Assembly (NCBI RefSeq): GCF_022790535.1
Contig: NZ_LOHG01000009.1
Span: 1 to 64,000 of the forward strand
Length of the DNA stretch: 64,000 nucleotides
Source: Pseudomonas maioricensis
GTDB lineage: Bacteria; Pseudomonadota; Gammaproteobacteria; Pseudomonadales; Pseudomonadaceae
Reading direction: 5' to 3'
The translations under genes and the position numbers were made by a program. Positions 9,737 to 18,803 of this stretch are shown in pieces. Position 1 is the stretch's first letter; each line of letters starts with the position of its first letter. The notes under the pieces were generated by a model. The model was not told where the DNA came from, did not search any database, and saw nothing but the letters and a program-made list of their open reading frames with translations.

Positions 9737-11248
9737 TCAGCGATCCAGCCCCATAAACTGCATCACCCTTTCGCCCGCCTGACCCGCACGAATGGTCTGC
9801 GGTCCGGCGTCGGCCTGCACCACGCCGTTTTCCATGAAAATCACTCGGTCTGAAATGGACATCGCGAAGTCCATTTCGTGGGTGACGATCAACATGGTCA
9901 TGCCTTCCTTCGCCAGGTCGCTGATGACCTTCAGCACATCGCCAACCAGCTCCGGGTCCAGCGCCGAGGTTGGCTCGTCGAATAGCATGATCTGCGGATC
10001 CATCGCCAAGGCGCGGGCGATCGCCACACGTTGCTGCTGGCCACCTGACAGCTGATGCGGATACTTGTGGGCATGCGCGAGCAGGCCAACCTTGTCCAGC
10101 AGTGCATAACCGCGTTGCTCGCTGATCAGCCGGTCGCGTCCGTGATAGCGTGGGGCGAGGGTGACGTTGTCGAGGATCGTCCGGTGCGGGAACAGGTTGA
10201 AGTTCTGGAACACCATGCCGATGCGCTGCACCCCGCGCCGGATCTGCGCGTTGTTGGGCTTGTCGCCGGCATGAATAAAGCTCTCACCAAACAGAATGAT
10301 CTCGCCGTCATCAATACTTTCCAGACCATTGACGGTACGGATCAGCGACGTTTTACCCGAGCCAGACGGACCGATGATGGAGATTACCTGACCGGCATTC
10401 ACGTCCAGATTGATGCCCTTGAGCACCTCATGATTGCCGTAGCTTTTATGAATGGTGTGCAACTGCAGCGCTGGAGCAACGCCGTTTTCGACGGGAGCTG
10501 CGGCTTTCGAAACCGCTGCCGGAAGACTGCTGCGCAGCTGCAGCACGCTGGCGTCATCCAGTGTTTGCGGCTTGCGATTGTTCAGTTCCAGATGTTGCTC
10601 AAGCCAATGGAACAGCCAGCCAAACACCGTGACGATCATCACGTAATACACCGCCACGGCCGACAGGGTTTCCATGACCAGAAAGTTTTGCGCGTAGAGG
10701 CGTTGGCCCACTGTCAGCAATTCGGTCAGGGAAATCACCGAGATGATCGAGGTGAGTTTCACCACGGTGATGTATTCGTTGATCAACGTTGGCAGCGAGA
10801 TACGAAACGCCTGCGGGATCACGATCAGCCGCTGCATACCCAGCACGCCAATACCTAGCGCACGTCCGGCTTCTTTCTGCCCCTTGGCGACTGAAATCAA
10901 ACCGCCCCGGTGGATTTCCGCCATGTAGGCGGCTTCTGTCACCACCAGCGCAAACAGACCTGAATAGAACGGGTCGGAGAACACTTCACGGGTGAACGGC
11001 AGCATTTGCGGCAGGTTGTAGACGAAGATCACCAGCACCAGCAGCGGAATGCTGCGGAAGAACCAGATATAAAGCGACGCCGGAACACTCACCCAGCGCG
11101 AGGTTGACAGTTTGGCCGAGGCCAGCAGGAAGCCCAGCAGCATGCCGATGAACCAACCCAGCGCGCTGAGTTGAATCACCGTGATGCAGGACTTCCAGAA
11201 GTCCACCATCGAGAACAGAGAAAAAAAGTAGGACCATTCGAATTGCAT
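9737..11248 (-). CDS. Amino-acid-type ABC transporter, permease fused to ATPase
   Basis: One polypeptide of about 503 residues carries both the membrane and ATP-binding parts of a polar-amino-acid-type importer. Residues 1-220 are a HisM/GlnP-like permease with several membrane segments and the EAA-loop ([13 protein letters not shown]...[12 protein letters not shown]). A linker of about 35 residues leads to a GlnQ-like ATPase with Walker [10 protein letters not shown] (about 293-301), LSGGQQQR, Walker [13 protein letters not shown] and the H-loop VTHEMDFA. Usually these are separate genes. ATG 11248 is chosen; a GTG two codons upstream is also possible (AGGA lies 4 bases from the GTG and 10 from the ATG). 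It follows the binding-protein gene, with a REP element between them. The transported compound cannot be read from the sequence. Confidence 0.9.
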   Translation of the reverse strand: MQFEWSYFFSLFSMVDFWKSCITVIQLSALGWFIGMLLGFLLASAKLSTSRWVSVPASLYIWFFRSIPLLVLVIFVYNLPQMLPFTREVFSDPFYSGLFALVVTEAAYMAEIHRGGLISVAKGQKEAGRALGIGVLGMQRLIVIPQAFRISLPTLINEYITVVKLTSIISVISLTELLTVGQRLYAQNFLVMETLSAVAVYYVMIVTVFGWLFHWLEQHLELNNRKPQTLDDASVLQLRSSLPAAVSKAAAPVENGVAPALQLHTIHKSYGNHEVLKGINLDVNAGQVISIIGPSGSGKTSLIRTVNGLESIDDGEIILFGESFIHAGDKPNNAQIRRGVQRIGMVFQNFNLFPHRTILDNVTLAPRYHGRDRLISEQRGYALLDKVGLLAHAHKYPHQLSGGQQQRVAIARALAMDPQIMLFDEPTSALDPELVGDVLKVISDLAKEGMTMLIVTHEMDFAMSISDRVIFMENGVVQADAGPQTIRAGQAGERVMQFMGLDR

Positions 11249-11277
11249 GTACACCGCATCCTGATTAGCGCAGATCT

Positions 11278-11367
11278 CTGTGGGAGCGAGGCTTGCCCGC
11301 GATAAGGTTTAGGTGATTGACCTGAATACCGTATCGCCCTTATCGCGGGCAAGCCTCGCTCCCACAG
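11278..11367. repeat. REP palindrome (GCTTGCCCGCGAT type)
   Basis: Inverted repeat with arms CTGTGGGAGCGAGGCTTGCC and GGCAAGCCTCGCTCCCACAG extended by CGCGATAAGG/CCTTATCGCG. It lies between the binding-protein gene and the permease-ATPase gene of the same operon. There it could stabilise the upstream mRNA and reduce expression of the downstream gene. Confidence 0.9.
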
Positions 11368-11381
11368 GGTTATGCTGTGAA

Positions 11382-12185
11382 TTAGTTACTCGGCGCTTCC
11401 AGGTTGTATTTCTTCAGCAGCGCATCGTATTCACCAGACTTCTTGGTCTCGTCGAAGGCCTTGAGCAGCGCTTGATACAGCTCCTCGTTGCCTTTCTTGA
11501 CGTAGATGCCCAGCGTCTGCTGATAGATTGAGTGCTCGGTGCTGACCACTACGCGACCTTTGGTGCGTTCGGCGATCATGCCTGCGGCGCCGTCGATTTC
11601 CACTTGAGCCTGAACGTTGCCGGACAGCAGCGCTTGAGTCACTTCAGGTGCCGATGGGAATTCGCTGACCGAGATTGCGCCTTTGTTGTTCGGTACGCAG
11701 TAATCCACCGACAGCTTGTTGAACTGGGCAACCCAGGTGGTGCCTTTTTCCAGACCGATCTTCAGGCCGCAGAGGTCTTCCGGCACCTTGGGTTTAACCT
11801 TGCTGTCTTTGAGCACCATGATCGCTGCGCCGGTTTTGGCGTAAGGGATGGTCTGCGCCTGGGTCTGACGCTCCGGGGTGATGTACATGCCAGAGATGAT
11901 CGCGTCGTAGTGACCCGAGTTCAGGCTGAGGATCAGGCTGGAGAATTTTGTGTCGACGAAGTCCGCTTTGAGGTTCATGTGTTTGGCGAGCATGTGTGCA
12001 AGCTCGGGGTCGGAGCCAACGACATTTTTCTTCTCGTCGTAGGATTCAAACGGTGGATAAGTGATCTCCATACCCACTTTGAACACGCCCGGTGTAACAG
12101 TAGGGGCGGCGTGCACCAGCGTCGCGCCGAACACGGCGGCGGCAAGCACGGTCAAGCGGACAGCAATGTTCTTTTTATTGCGCAT
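11382..12185 (-). CDS. Periplasmic amino-acid-type binding protein
   Basis: Family 3 solute-binding protein (267 residues), the partner of the permease-ATPase fusion downstream. A Sec signal peptide (RLTVLAAAVFGATLVHA) ends near residue 27. The mature part has the family hallmarks: KVGMEITYPPFESYD, a DAIISGMYITPERQ ligand-contact region, and LKIGLEKGTTW at the hinge. ATG 12185 has GGAG about 10 bases upstream; a TTG five codons earlier is in frame but less likely. Two cysteines (LCG and DYCVP) are spaced as in binding proteins with one disulphide. The ligand is unknown. The neighbouring oxygenase and isomerase-like genes suggest the imported compound is modified after uptake. Confidence 0.9.
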   Translation of the reverse strand: MRNKKNIAVRLTVLAAAVFGATLVHAAPTVTPGVFKVGMEITYPPFESYDEKKNVVGSDPELAHMLAKHMNLKADFVDTKFSSLILSLNSGHYDAIISGMYITPERQTQAQTIPYAKTGAAIMVLKDSKVKPKVPEDLCGLKIGLEKGTTWVAQFNKLSVDYCVPNNKGAISVSEFPSAPEVTQALLSGNVQAQVEIDGAAGMIAERTKGRVVVSTEHSIYQQTLGIYVKKGNEELYQALLKAFDETKKSGEYDALLKKYNLEAPSN

Positions 12186-12251
12186 CGTCGAGGACTCCAA
12201 AGTAGAGAAAAGTAAGGCACGTCAGGGTTGGAAAAAGGGTATTCAGACAAA

Positions 12252-13307
12252 TCAGAGCGGTTCTGACGCCTGGTTTTTCAAGTGGCCAAAGCTCGAAGGC
12301 TTGCGGGCTTTTTCATAAAGCTTCAATTCGCCGTTCTCCACTTTTCTGCGCAGGTACTGATAGGTCTGCAGTGCCTGGCCGAACATGTGTTCGCCGATGG
12401 TGATCTCCTCGTAATCCTGTGCGCCTGCCTTGGCGAACTGCGGCAACGGTTTGATTTGCGTGTGGAAATCGCAGGCGTAGAACAGTGGAAACGAATAGCG
12501 TTCTTCGCTGACGGTTCTGACCCGATGGGCTGTTGCAACGAACGTACCAGCGGTCATCACTTCGAGCATGTCACCAATATTGACCACAAACGCGCCCTCC
12601 ACAGGCGGTGCGTCGATCCATTGACCCAGATCGTTCATCACTTCCAGGCCCGGCTTGTCAGCCAGCAAGATCGTGAAGCACTCGTAATCGGTGTGCGCAC
12701 CAATACCGGGCGCGTCCTGGGCGGCGTCATCGAATGGGTAATGAATCAAACGCAACTTGGAAGGTGGCCGCGTCACCATGGCATCGAAGTAACCCTCTTC
12801 CAGACCGAGTGCCAACGCGAAGCCATCAAACAGCCGCCGACCCAAGGCGAACACCGCCGCGTAATAGGCTTGCACCGCTGGCTTGAAGCCTGGCAGGTCC
12901 GGCCATTCGTTGGCGCCGATCAGCGGAGTTTTAGCGATCACCAGTGGGTCTTCATCACCCACTTCAAAGCCGATGTCGAAGGCTTCCTTGTGGTCCGGTT
13001 TGCCTTTGGCATACACCTCTTCGCCTTCCGGTACGAAGCCTTTATGGCTTCGGGACGTGCCGATGTAGTGCTGCATCTTGTAATCCAGCGACTGAGCGAA
13101 GAGGTCCTTGGCCGCCTGGCGCAGACCATCGATCAACTGCGTATCGATGCCGTGATTCTTGATGTACAGAAAGCCAACTTCCCGCGCCGCTTTGCCGAGT
13201 TCTTCGGCAACGGCCTGACGCTTGGTTATGTCGGTGCTGAACAGAGCGGCGATGTCCACCACCGGAATGCTGTTGAAGTTGGCGATGGCTTGAGAATGAT
13301 CCGGCAT
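12252..13307 (-). CDS. 2-oxoglutarate/Fe(II) oxygenase, isopenicillin-N-synthase-like
   Basis: A non-haem iron oxygenase of 351 residues with the DIOX_N region (IPVVDIAAL...[10 protein letters not shown]) and a C-terminal double-stranded beta-helix. The metal triad is visible as H205 and D207 (GAHTDYE) and H261 (ATAHRVR). R270 and S272 (RYSFP) are the expected 2-oxoglutarate carboxylate anchor. It probably hydroxylates or desaturates a small molecule in the cytoplasm. ATG 13307 has GGAG nine bases upstream; ATG 13322, which overlaps the preceding stop, would place that GGAG inside the gene. It is coupled to the isomerase-like gene and precedes an uptake system, suggesting a catabolic role. 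It also resembles the family that contains ethylene-forming enzyme and gibberellin oxidases, but no specific substrate can be assigned. Confidence 0.88.
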   Translation of the reverse strand: MPDHSQAIANFNSIPVVDIAALFSTDITKRQAVAEELGKAAREVGFLYIKNHGIDTQLIDGLRQAAKDLFAQSLDYKMQHYIGTSRSHKGFVPEGEEVYAKGKPDHKEAFDIGFEVGDEDPLVIAKTPLIGANEWPDLPGFKPAVQAYYAAVFALGRRLFDGFALALGLEEGYFDAMVTRPPSKLRLIHYPFDDAAQDAPGIGAHTDYECFTILLADKPGLEVMNDLGQWIDAPPVEGAFVVNIGDMLEVMTAGTFVATAHRVRTVSEERYSFPLFYACDFHTQIKPLPQFAKAGAQDYEEITIGEHMFGQALQTYQYLRRKVENGELKLYEKARKPSSFGHLKNQASEPL

Positions 13308-13321
13308 GACAACAGGCTCCA

Positions 13322-14173
13322 TTAGCGGTGGGTGGATTGAGTGAAGCGCTGGAAGTGTTCGCGTTCGGTCTTGCCCATCCAGGTGTTCAGCGACCATAGA
13401 TCGGCCACCGGGACATTGGTGAAGGGCAGGTGGTGCAAGTAGCCATCGGCACCGAACTCTGGCGTCAGCGTGGTGACTTGATAGCCGCGCTCCTGTTGCG
13501 AGCGCCAGATCGCTTCCCAGTGTTGCTGATGGAAGGCCAGCTCTTTTGCGTATTCCGGTGCAGCAGGGTGGGGCACCTGTGGGCCCTGGTCGTAACCGAC
13601 ACGTGCCTGAATGTGATGAACGCGTTCGACGAAGGCGCTCAGGTCGTCTTCGGGGTCGTTGAGCAGACGCTCGCAGGTCACGATCCAGTGGCTGATGTCG
13701 CTGGTGAAACGCAGGTCCGGCAATTGCCGAATCAACTCAAGCGTGACCCATGGGTTGAACAGGGACCGTGAGCGGTGGGTTTCGAAGGTGCATAACTGAC
13801 CGTGTTTGCGTGCCAGTTCCAGGGCCTGACCGAAGAACTCCACTTGTTGTGGTAATTGCCAACGATCATTGCCCGCCAGTACGTTGACGAAACGCGGCGA
13901 CAGTTCGCTGGCCCAGCCCAGTTTCTTGTCCAGATCAGTGAGGTGTTCGGCGACCGTGGCTGATTGTTCTGGCAGCACGTCGTAAGCCGTGAATACGGTG
14001 CTGATATACCCCACCCGATTGGCTCGCAAGAATGCCGCAAACTCGGCCCGCTCGGCGGCAGCCAGCGGGAGGCGAGCTTCCATACCGTCGAACCCCGCTT
14101 CAAGCAGTTCTTCCAGGGCCTGAGTTTTACTCGCGGTATAACCCCAGAGGGTGCGGAATATTTCCAGCTTCAT
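13322..14173 (-). CDS. Sugar-phosphate isomerase/epimerase-like TIM barrel
   Basis: A 283-residue protein of the xylose-isomerase-like TIM-barrel superfamily (AP endonuclease 2 fold). Likely metal ligands are in the strand-end motifs [26 protein letters not shown] and TLTPEFG. Members isomerise, epimerise or dehydrate keto-sugars and related acids. It is the first gene of the minus-strand unit and its stop touches the next gene (TAATG). Coupling to a 2-oxoglutarate oxygenase and an amino-acid-type importer is unusual for a plain sugar enzyme. The substrate is therefore left open. Confidence 0.8.
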   Translation of the reverse strand: MKLEIFRTLWGYTASKTQALEELLEAGFDGMEARLPLAAAERAEFAAFLRANRVGYISTVFTAYDVLPEQSATVAEHLTDLDKKLGWASELSPRFVNVLAGNDRWQLPQQVEFFGQALELARKHGQLCTFETHRSRSLFNPWVTLELIRQLPDLRFTSDISHWIVTCERLLNDPEDDLSAFVERVHHIQARVGYDQGPQVPHPAAPEYAKELAFHQQHWEAIWRSQQERGYQVTTLTPEFGADGYLHHLPFTNVPVADLWSLNTWMGKTEREHFQRFTQSTHR

Positions 14174-14750
14174 CGATCGACCTCAAAGATTGCACGGGCG
14201 TGTGGCGCGGCTTGATCTTAGGTGGGCGTGATGATCGGGAAGAATAGGAAAGCTCAAATCGATAGTTCAGAGATTTGTGAAGTATCAGCGGCTAGCGCAT
14301 ATCCACTGTGGGAGTGGTGCTTGCTCGCGAAGAACGATGACACCGTATCCGGGAAAACCCGAGGTGCCTGATTCGCCGGAATGCCGCCCAGACCAAGCCT
14401 CGCTCCAACGGTTGCTAACCGGTGCTTAAGGCACGAACCCCGGAGTTATAGGCATTTCGTCTCACGTCAGCACAAGCGTACTATTCGCGCACGACCGTTT
14501 TGCTGACGATCCTCGTCAAGGTATTGCGCAAGTCACGCCGTAGAGCGTCTGCCATGCCAACTGTCTTTCTTTTTTGCTTCTGCCGACCGGATTAATCCCT
14601 CCGGGGTTGTCATAGGCACGCTACTTTTAAATCACCCGGCAACGATCCGGGTGATCACAGAAAAACCGTACAGAACCGACACCGCTGTGGACCAGCGTCG
14701 CCAACCCGACGTATCAGCGGCTAACCGTGATGAATACCAGAGGTTTTACG
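14174..14750. promoter_or_regulatory. Divergent promoter region with decayed REP
   Basis: 577 bases without a convincing gene, between the divergent isomerase-like gene (-) and the molybdenum hydroxylase operon (+), so it must hold both promoters. A degenerate REP half begins at 14306 (CTGTGGGAGTGGTGCTTGCT), and its partner arm near 14395-14412 is badly eroded. No operator could be recognised with confidence. The ribosome site AGAGG precedes ATG 14751 by 7 bases. Confidence 0.45.
14306..14412. repeat. Degenerate REP element
   Basis: The left arm resembles the GTGGGAGC...GCTTGCCCGCGA type but reads GCTTGCTCGCGA. The right side (CCAAGCCTCGCTCCAACGG) retains only part of the complementary arm, so the palindrome is broken. 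Confidence 0.5.
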
Positions 14751-15203
14751 ATGCAAACACTACTGATCAATGGTCAGGAGCATGAGCTGGATGTCGCTGA
14801 AGACATGCCACTGCTCTGGGTCCTGCGCGACGTGCTGGGCCTGACGGGCACCAAATATGGCTGCGGTATTGCCCAGTGCGGCGTCTGCACGGTGCATCTC
14901 GATGGCCAGGCCGTGCGCTCTTGCGTGTTGCCGGTCAGTGCCGTGGCCGGACGCAAGGTCACCACCATTGAAGCGGTCGGCGAATTGCCGGTCGGTCAGG
15001 AAGTGCAAAAAGCCTGGCTCGCGCACGAAGTCGTGCAATGCGGTTACTGCCAGCCGGGGCAGATCATGTCTGCTGTGGCGTTGTTGCAGGCGCATCCTGA
15101 CGCCAACGATGAACAGATCACCGAGGCCATGGCCGGGAATCTGTGCCGTTGCGCGACCTACACGCGGATTCGTGCCGCTATCAAAAGCGTCAGTCAGGCC
15201 TGA
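14751..15203 (+). CDS. [2Fe-2S] subunit of molybdenum hydroxylase (IorA-like)
   Basis: Small electron-transfer subunit (150 residues) of a xanthine-oxidase-family enzyme, like the alpha subunit of isoquinoline 1-oxidoreductase or the small subunit of periplasmic aldehyde oxidases. The plant-type cluster ligands are C38, C43, C46 and C58 ([10 protein letters not shown]...SC). The second cluster uses C97, C100, C132 and C134 (QCGYCQPGQ...LCRC). Both clusters are complete. The start at 14751 is supported by AGAGG seven bases upstream; an in-frame ATG at 14727 lacks one. The Mo subunit follows 11 bases after the stop. It has no signal peptide and probably leaves the cell bound to its Tat-targeted partner. 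Confidence 0.93.
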   Translation: MQTLLINGQEHELDVAEDMPLLWVLRDVLGLTGTKYGCGIAQCGVCTVHLDGQAVRSCVLPVSAVAGRKVTTIEAVGELPVGQEVQKAWLAHEVVQCGYCQPGQIMSAVALLQAHPDANDEQITEAMAGNLCRCATYTRIRAAIKSVSQA

Positions 15204-15214
15204 AGGAACACACC

Positions 15215-17407
15215 ATGTCAGAAGTAAAAGGATCTGCAGCGACGGTGTCGCGCCGCGGGCTGCTCAAGGGTGGCGCGCTTTCTCTCGGCGGGCTGGTGAT
15301 CAGCACCTGGCTCCCGCCAATGGCAACACGCAGCATGGCGGCAGAGGCGGTCAGCACTGCTCGTCTGGGTGACAAGGCCTCACCGGGTTTCGGTGCCTTT
15401 GTACGCGTAGCCCTCGACGGCCAGGTCACGGTGATCTCGCCGAAAATCGAAATGGGTCAGGGCGTGCAGACCGGCATCGCGATGATGGTCGCCGAAGAGC
15501 TGGAAGTGCCGCTCAGCTCGGTGAGGATTGAAGAGTCGCCGCCCGACGCTGCGCTGTATACCGACAACATTCTGCAGTTCCAGGCCACCGGCGGTTCTTC
15601 ATCGACCCGCTACACGTGGGAGCCATTGCGCAAAGCCGGAGCAACCGCACGTGTTCTGCTAATCGAAGCCGCCGCCGTTCGCTGGAACGTCGCGCCAAGC
15701 CTGTGCCGTGCCGAAAACGGCAAGGTGCTGGGTCCGAATGGTAAGTCACTCGCCTATGGCGAACTGGTAGAAGCTGCCGCCGCGCTCCCGGTTCCCAAGG
15801 ATGTGCCGCTCAAGGCTATCGCCGACTTCAAATTGCTGGGCACTTCCGCCCAACGTCTGGATACGCCGCACAAGGTCAACGGCTCGGCGCAGTTCACCAT
15901 CGACGTGAAAATCCCCGACATGCTGATTGCTTCGTCGCTGACCTGTCCGGTCCACGGCGGCAAGCTGCGCAGCGTGAAAGACGAGGCGGCCCGTAAAGTC
16001 CCCGGCGTGCGCGATGTGGTCCGCCTGGAGAATGCTGTCGCCGTTACCGCGACCAATTTCTGGTCCTGCCAGCAAGCGCTCAAGGCGCTGGAAATCGAAT
16101 GGGACCTCGGTCCGCACGCGTCGATTGATTCCGCACAGCTGGATAAAGAACTGCTGGATGCCAGTTCCAAAGATGGCGTGTTTGCCAAGCAGACCGGTGA
16201 TATCGGCGCGGCGCTAAAGAACTCTTCAAGTCAGTTCGAAGCCGTGTACCAGCAGCCGTTCCTTTCTCATTCGCCGCTGGAACCGATGACCTGTGTTGCT
16301 CATGTTCGCCCTGACATGTGCGAGCTATGGGTCGGTTGCCAAGCGCCGGGCTTTGCGCAAATGGGCGCGGCGAAGGTGGCCGGTTTGCCTGTGGATAAAG
16401 TAGTTATCCACAACCAGCTCATCGGTGGCGGCTTCGGTCGTCGTCTGGAGTCGGACTTCATCTTTCAGGCAGTGGACATCGCCCGCCAGCTCAGCTATCC
16501 GATCAAACTGATCTGGAGCCGAGAAGAGGACATGACCCACGACAAGTACCGCCCGCATTACGTGGATCGCATGAATGCGGCGCTGGGCAAAGACGGTAAA
16601 CCGGTCGGTTGGGAGCATCGCATCGCTGGCGCTTCAGTCATGGCCGCTTACGTGGGCAAGCTGCCGGAAAGCGGCGTGGATGCTGACGCTGTGGAGGTTG
16701 CGATTGATCCGGTCTACAAACTGGACAGCCTGCAAGTGCGCTACATCCGCCAGGACCCGGACGTCATTCCGGTTTCATGGTGGCGTGGCGTGGGTCCGTT
16801 GCGCAGCACCTACGCCGTCGAAAGCTTCATCGACGAGCTGGCGCACAACGCCAAGGTTGATCCGGTTGAATACCGCTTGAGCCTGATGCAGGAACAGCCG
16901 CGCGCTCAGGCTGTATTAAAGAAAGCCGCAGAACTTGCGGACTGGAAAACCCCTTTGCCAGCAGGCCACGGTCGTGGCGTAGCAGTCAGCGCGGTATTTG
17001 GCAGCTTTGTGGCGACTATCGTCGAGCTGGAAGTGCAGGCTAATAAAGGGCTGCGCATCAAGCGCCTGATTACCGTAGTGGATTGCGGCTTTGCCACCAA
17101 CCCGAGGTCTGTCGAGTCGCAGATGGAGGGCGGCACGTTGTTCGGCCTGTCGGCTGCGCTGTTCAACGAAATCCTCATCGAGAAAGGCCAGGTCGTGCAG
17201 ACCAACTTCCACGCCTATCGGCAAATCCGCATGAGTGATGCACCGCCGGTTGAGGTGCATGTGATCAAGAGTGAAGAAAGCCCCGGTGGTGTTGGTGAGA
17301 CCGGTGCAGTGCCTGCCGCTGCCGCGTTGGTCAATGCCGTGTTCGCCGCGTCGAAAGTACGCGAGCGTCGTTTGCCACTGAGCCGTTTCGGCTATTTCAC
17401 TCTTTAA
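15215..17407 (+). CDS. Molybdopterin subunit of Mo hydroxylase (IorB-like), Tat-exported
   Basis: Catalytic subunit of about 730 residues, binding molybdenum cofactor and oxidising an aldehyde or N-heterocycle. A Tat signal is clear (SRRGLLKGG followed by a hydrophobic stretch to about residue 45), so the enzyme should work in the periplasm. Conserved blocks are IEMGQGVQTGIAMMVAEELE, GGGFGRRLESDF, SWWRGVG and, near the end, GGVGETGAVPAAAALVNAVF. The last carries the active-site glutamate of the family (GETG). ATG 15215 has GAAGGA upstream. Its neighbours supply Fe-S and haem relays, so electrons probably pass to the respiratory chain. Substrate preference cannot be told from sequence. Confidence 0.93.
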   Translation: MSEVKGSAATVSRRGLLKGGALSLGGLVISTWLPPMATRSMAAEAVSTARLGDKASPGFGAFVRVALDGQVTVISPKIEMGQGVQTGIAMMVAEELEVPLSSVRIEESPPDAALYTDNILQFQATGGSSSTRYTWEPLRKAGATARVLLIEAAAVRWNVAPSLCRAENGKVLGPNGKSLAYGELVEAAAALPVPKDVPLKAIADFKLLGTSAQRLDTPHKVNGSAQFTIDVKIPDMLIASSLTCPVHGGKLRSVKDEAARKVPGVRDVVRLENAVAVTATNFWSCQQALKALEIEWDLGPHASIDSAQLDKELLDASSKDGVFAKQTGDIGAALKNSSSQFEAVYQQPFLSHSPLEPMTCVAHVRPDMCELWVGCQAPGFAQMGAAKVAGLPVDKVVIHNQLIGGGFGRRLESDFIFQAVDIARQLSYPIKLIWSREEDMTHDKYRPHYVDRMNAALGKDGKPVGWEHRIAGASVMAAYVGKLPESGVDADAVEVAIDPVYKLDSLQVRYIRQDPDVIPVSWWRGVGPLRSTYAVESFIDELAHNAKVDPVEYRLSLMQEQPRAQAVLKKAAELADWKTPLPAGHGRGVAVSAVFGSFVATIVELEVQANKGLRIKRLITVVDCGFATNPRSVESQMEGGTLFGLSAALFNEILIEKGQVVQTNFHAYRQIRMSDAPPVEVHVIKSEESPGGVGETGAVPAAAALVNAVFAASKVRERRLPLSRFGYFTL

Positions 17408-17418
17408 GGAGCGCGATC

Positions 17419-18633
17419 ATGAAAACGTTGAATTATGCGCTCGCCGTGCTGGGTGCAAGCTTTGCGCTCACGGCTCAGGCTGCGGATCAAAGCCTCATCA
17501 GCAAAGGTGAGTATCTAACCCGCGCGGCTGATTGCGTGGCCTGTCACGTGGTACCCGGCGGCAAGCCCTATGCCGGTGGGCTGGAATTCAAGCTGCCGTT
17601 TGGCACGCTGTATTCGCCCAACATCACCCCCGATAAAGAAACCGGTATTGGTAACTGGACCGACGACGAGTTCGTCAGCGCCCTGCAAAAAGGTGTCGGC
17701 AAAGACGGCAAGCATTACTACCCGGCTTTCCCTTACACCTCTTACACGCTGATGCCGCGCGAAGACATTCTGGCGATCAAGGCCTATCTGTTCAGCCTTG
17801 AGCCGATCAGCCAGAAGCCGAAGGAAAACGACCTGGCGTTCCCGTTCAACCAGCGCTGGGGCATGTTCTTCTGGAACGCAATTTTTGCCGGTAACGAGCG
17901 GTTCGTGCCCGACAGCAAGCAGTCGGCCGAATGGAATCGTGGCGCCTATCTGGTTCAAGGCCCAGGCCACTGCGGCGAATGCCATACCCCGCGCAATATC
18001 TTCCAGGCCATGAGCAGCGGCAAATCCCTGGCCGGTGGCGAAATTGGCAACTGGCGCGCTTACAACATCAGCTCTGACCCGAAACACGGGATTGGTGCCT
18101 GGCCGCAAGAGGCGCTGGTGAGCTATCTCTCCAAAGGTTACGCGCCGGGTTATGGCGGTGCGGGTGGGCCGATGGCGGATGCTGTCGAACACAGCCTGCG
18201 CTACCTGACGCCGGAAGATGTGAACGCGATCGCCGTGTACCTAAAGTCCACACCTGCACGTAGCGAAGGTGTGCCGCGGCCGACGGCTGCCGTTAACGAC
18301 AAGTCGGAAAAAGGCCTTGGCAACAAAGTCTTCACCGACTCCTGCGTGGGCTGTCACCGCCTCGACGGTACGGGTAATCAGTCGGCTATTGCGACCTTGA
18401 TCGGTCTGAAAACAGTCAACGATCCGGCAGGCACCAACCTGATGGCAACGTTGCTGGAAGGCCACACCCAAGGCATGCTCCGCGCCGATCAACGCATGCC
18501 CGACTTCGCCCGCGCTTACAACGATACCGAGCTGGCAGCGGTCAGCACATTCGTCCTGCGCCGGTTTGGGCAGAGCAATGGTGAAGTGAAGGCTGAAGAC
18601 GTAGCGAAATCGAGAGAGGCTTCGTTGCACTGA
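17419..18633 (+). CDS. Tri-haem cytochrome c subunit
   Basis: A 404-residue periplasmic or membrane-associated cytochrome c that takes electrons from the molybdenum hydroxylase encoded upstream. The signal peptide is residues 1-21 (ALAVLGASFALTAQA). Three CxxCH haem sites are present: CVACH (39-43), CGECH (about 185-189) and CVGCH (about 309-313), as in the cytochrome subunits of alcohol and aldehyde dehydrogenases. It begins 11 bases after the Mo subunit with GGAGCG upstream. It is the last gene of the operon, followed by a REP palindrome and a convergent gene. Confidence 0.93.
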   Translation: MKTLNYALAVLGASFALTAQAADQSLISKGEYLTRAADCVACHVVPGGKPYAGGLEFKLPFGTLYSPNITPDKETGIGNWTDDEFVSALQKGVGKDGKHYYPAFPYTSYTLMPREDILAIKAYLFSLEPISQKPKENDLAFPFNQRWGMFFWNAIFAGNERFVPDSKQSAEWNRGAYLVQGPGHCGECHTPRNIFQAMSSGKSLAGGEIGNWRAYNISSDPKHGIGAWPQEALVSYLSKGYAPGYGGAGGPMADAVEHSLRYLTPEDVNAIAVYLKSTPARSEGVPRPTAAVNDKSEKGLGNKVFTDSCVGCHRLDGTGNQSAIATLIGLKTVNDPAGTNLMATLLEGHTQGMLRADQRMPDFARAYNDTELAAVSTFVLRRFGQSNGEVKAEDVAKSREASLH

Positions 18634-18670
18634 TTGGCGGTGCTTATCATTTAAATTGAAATGCTCTCCT

Positions 18671-18760
18671 CTGTGGGAGCCGGGCTTGCCCGCGATAAGG
18701 CTGGACGCGATCTAAAGAGAATCGCGCCAGCCTTATCGCGGGCAAGCCCAGCTCCCACAG
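18671..18760. repeat. REP palindrome (GCTTGCCCGCGAT type)
   Basis: Near-perfect 90-base inverted repeat (CTGTGGGAGC...GCTTGCCCGCGATAAGGCTGG / complement) between the convergent cytochrome and rmd genes. It may serve as a bidirectional transcript end. Confidence 0.9.
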
Positions 18761-18803
18761 AGGATTCCCATTCCAATTCAAGATGTGGGTCATTAGCCGT
18801 GCA

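Noticed and set aside
12282..13325. 347-codon frame antisense to the 2-oxoglutarate oxygenase
   Set aside because: Shadow of a gene with a complete catalytic triad; no ribosome site or domain.
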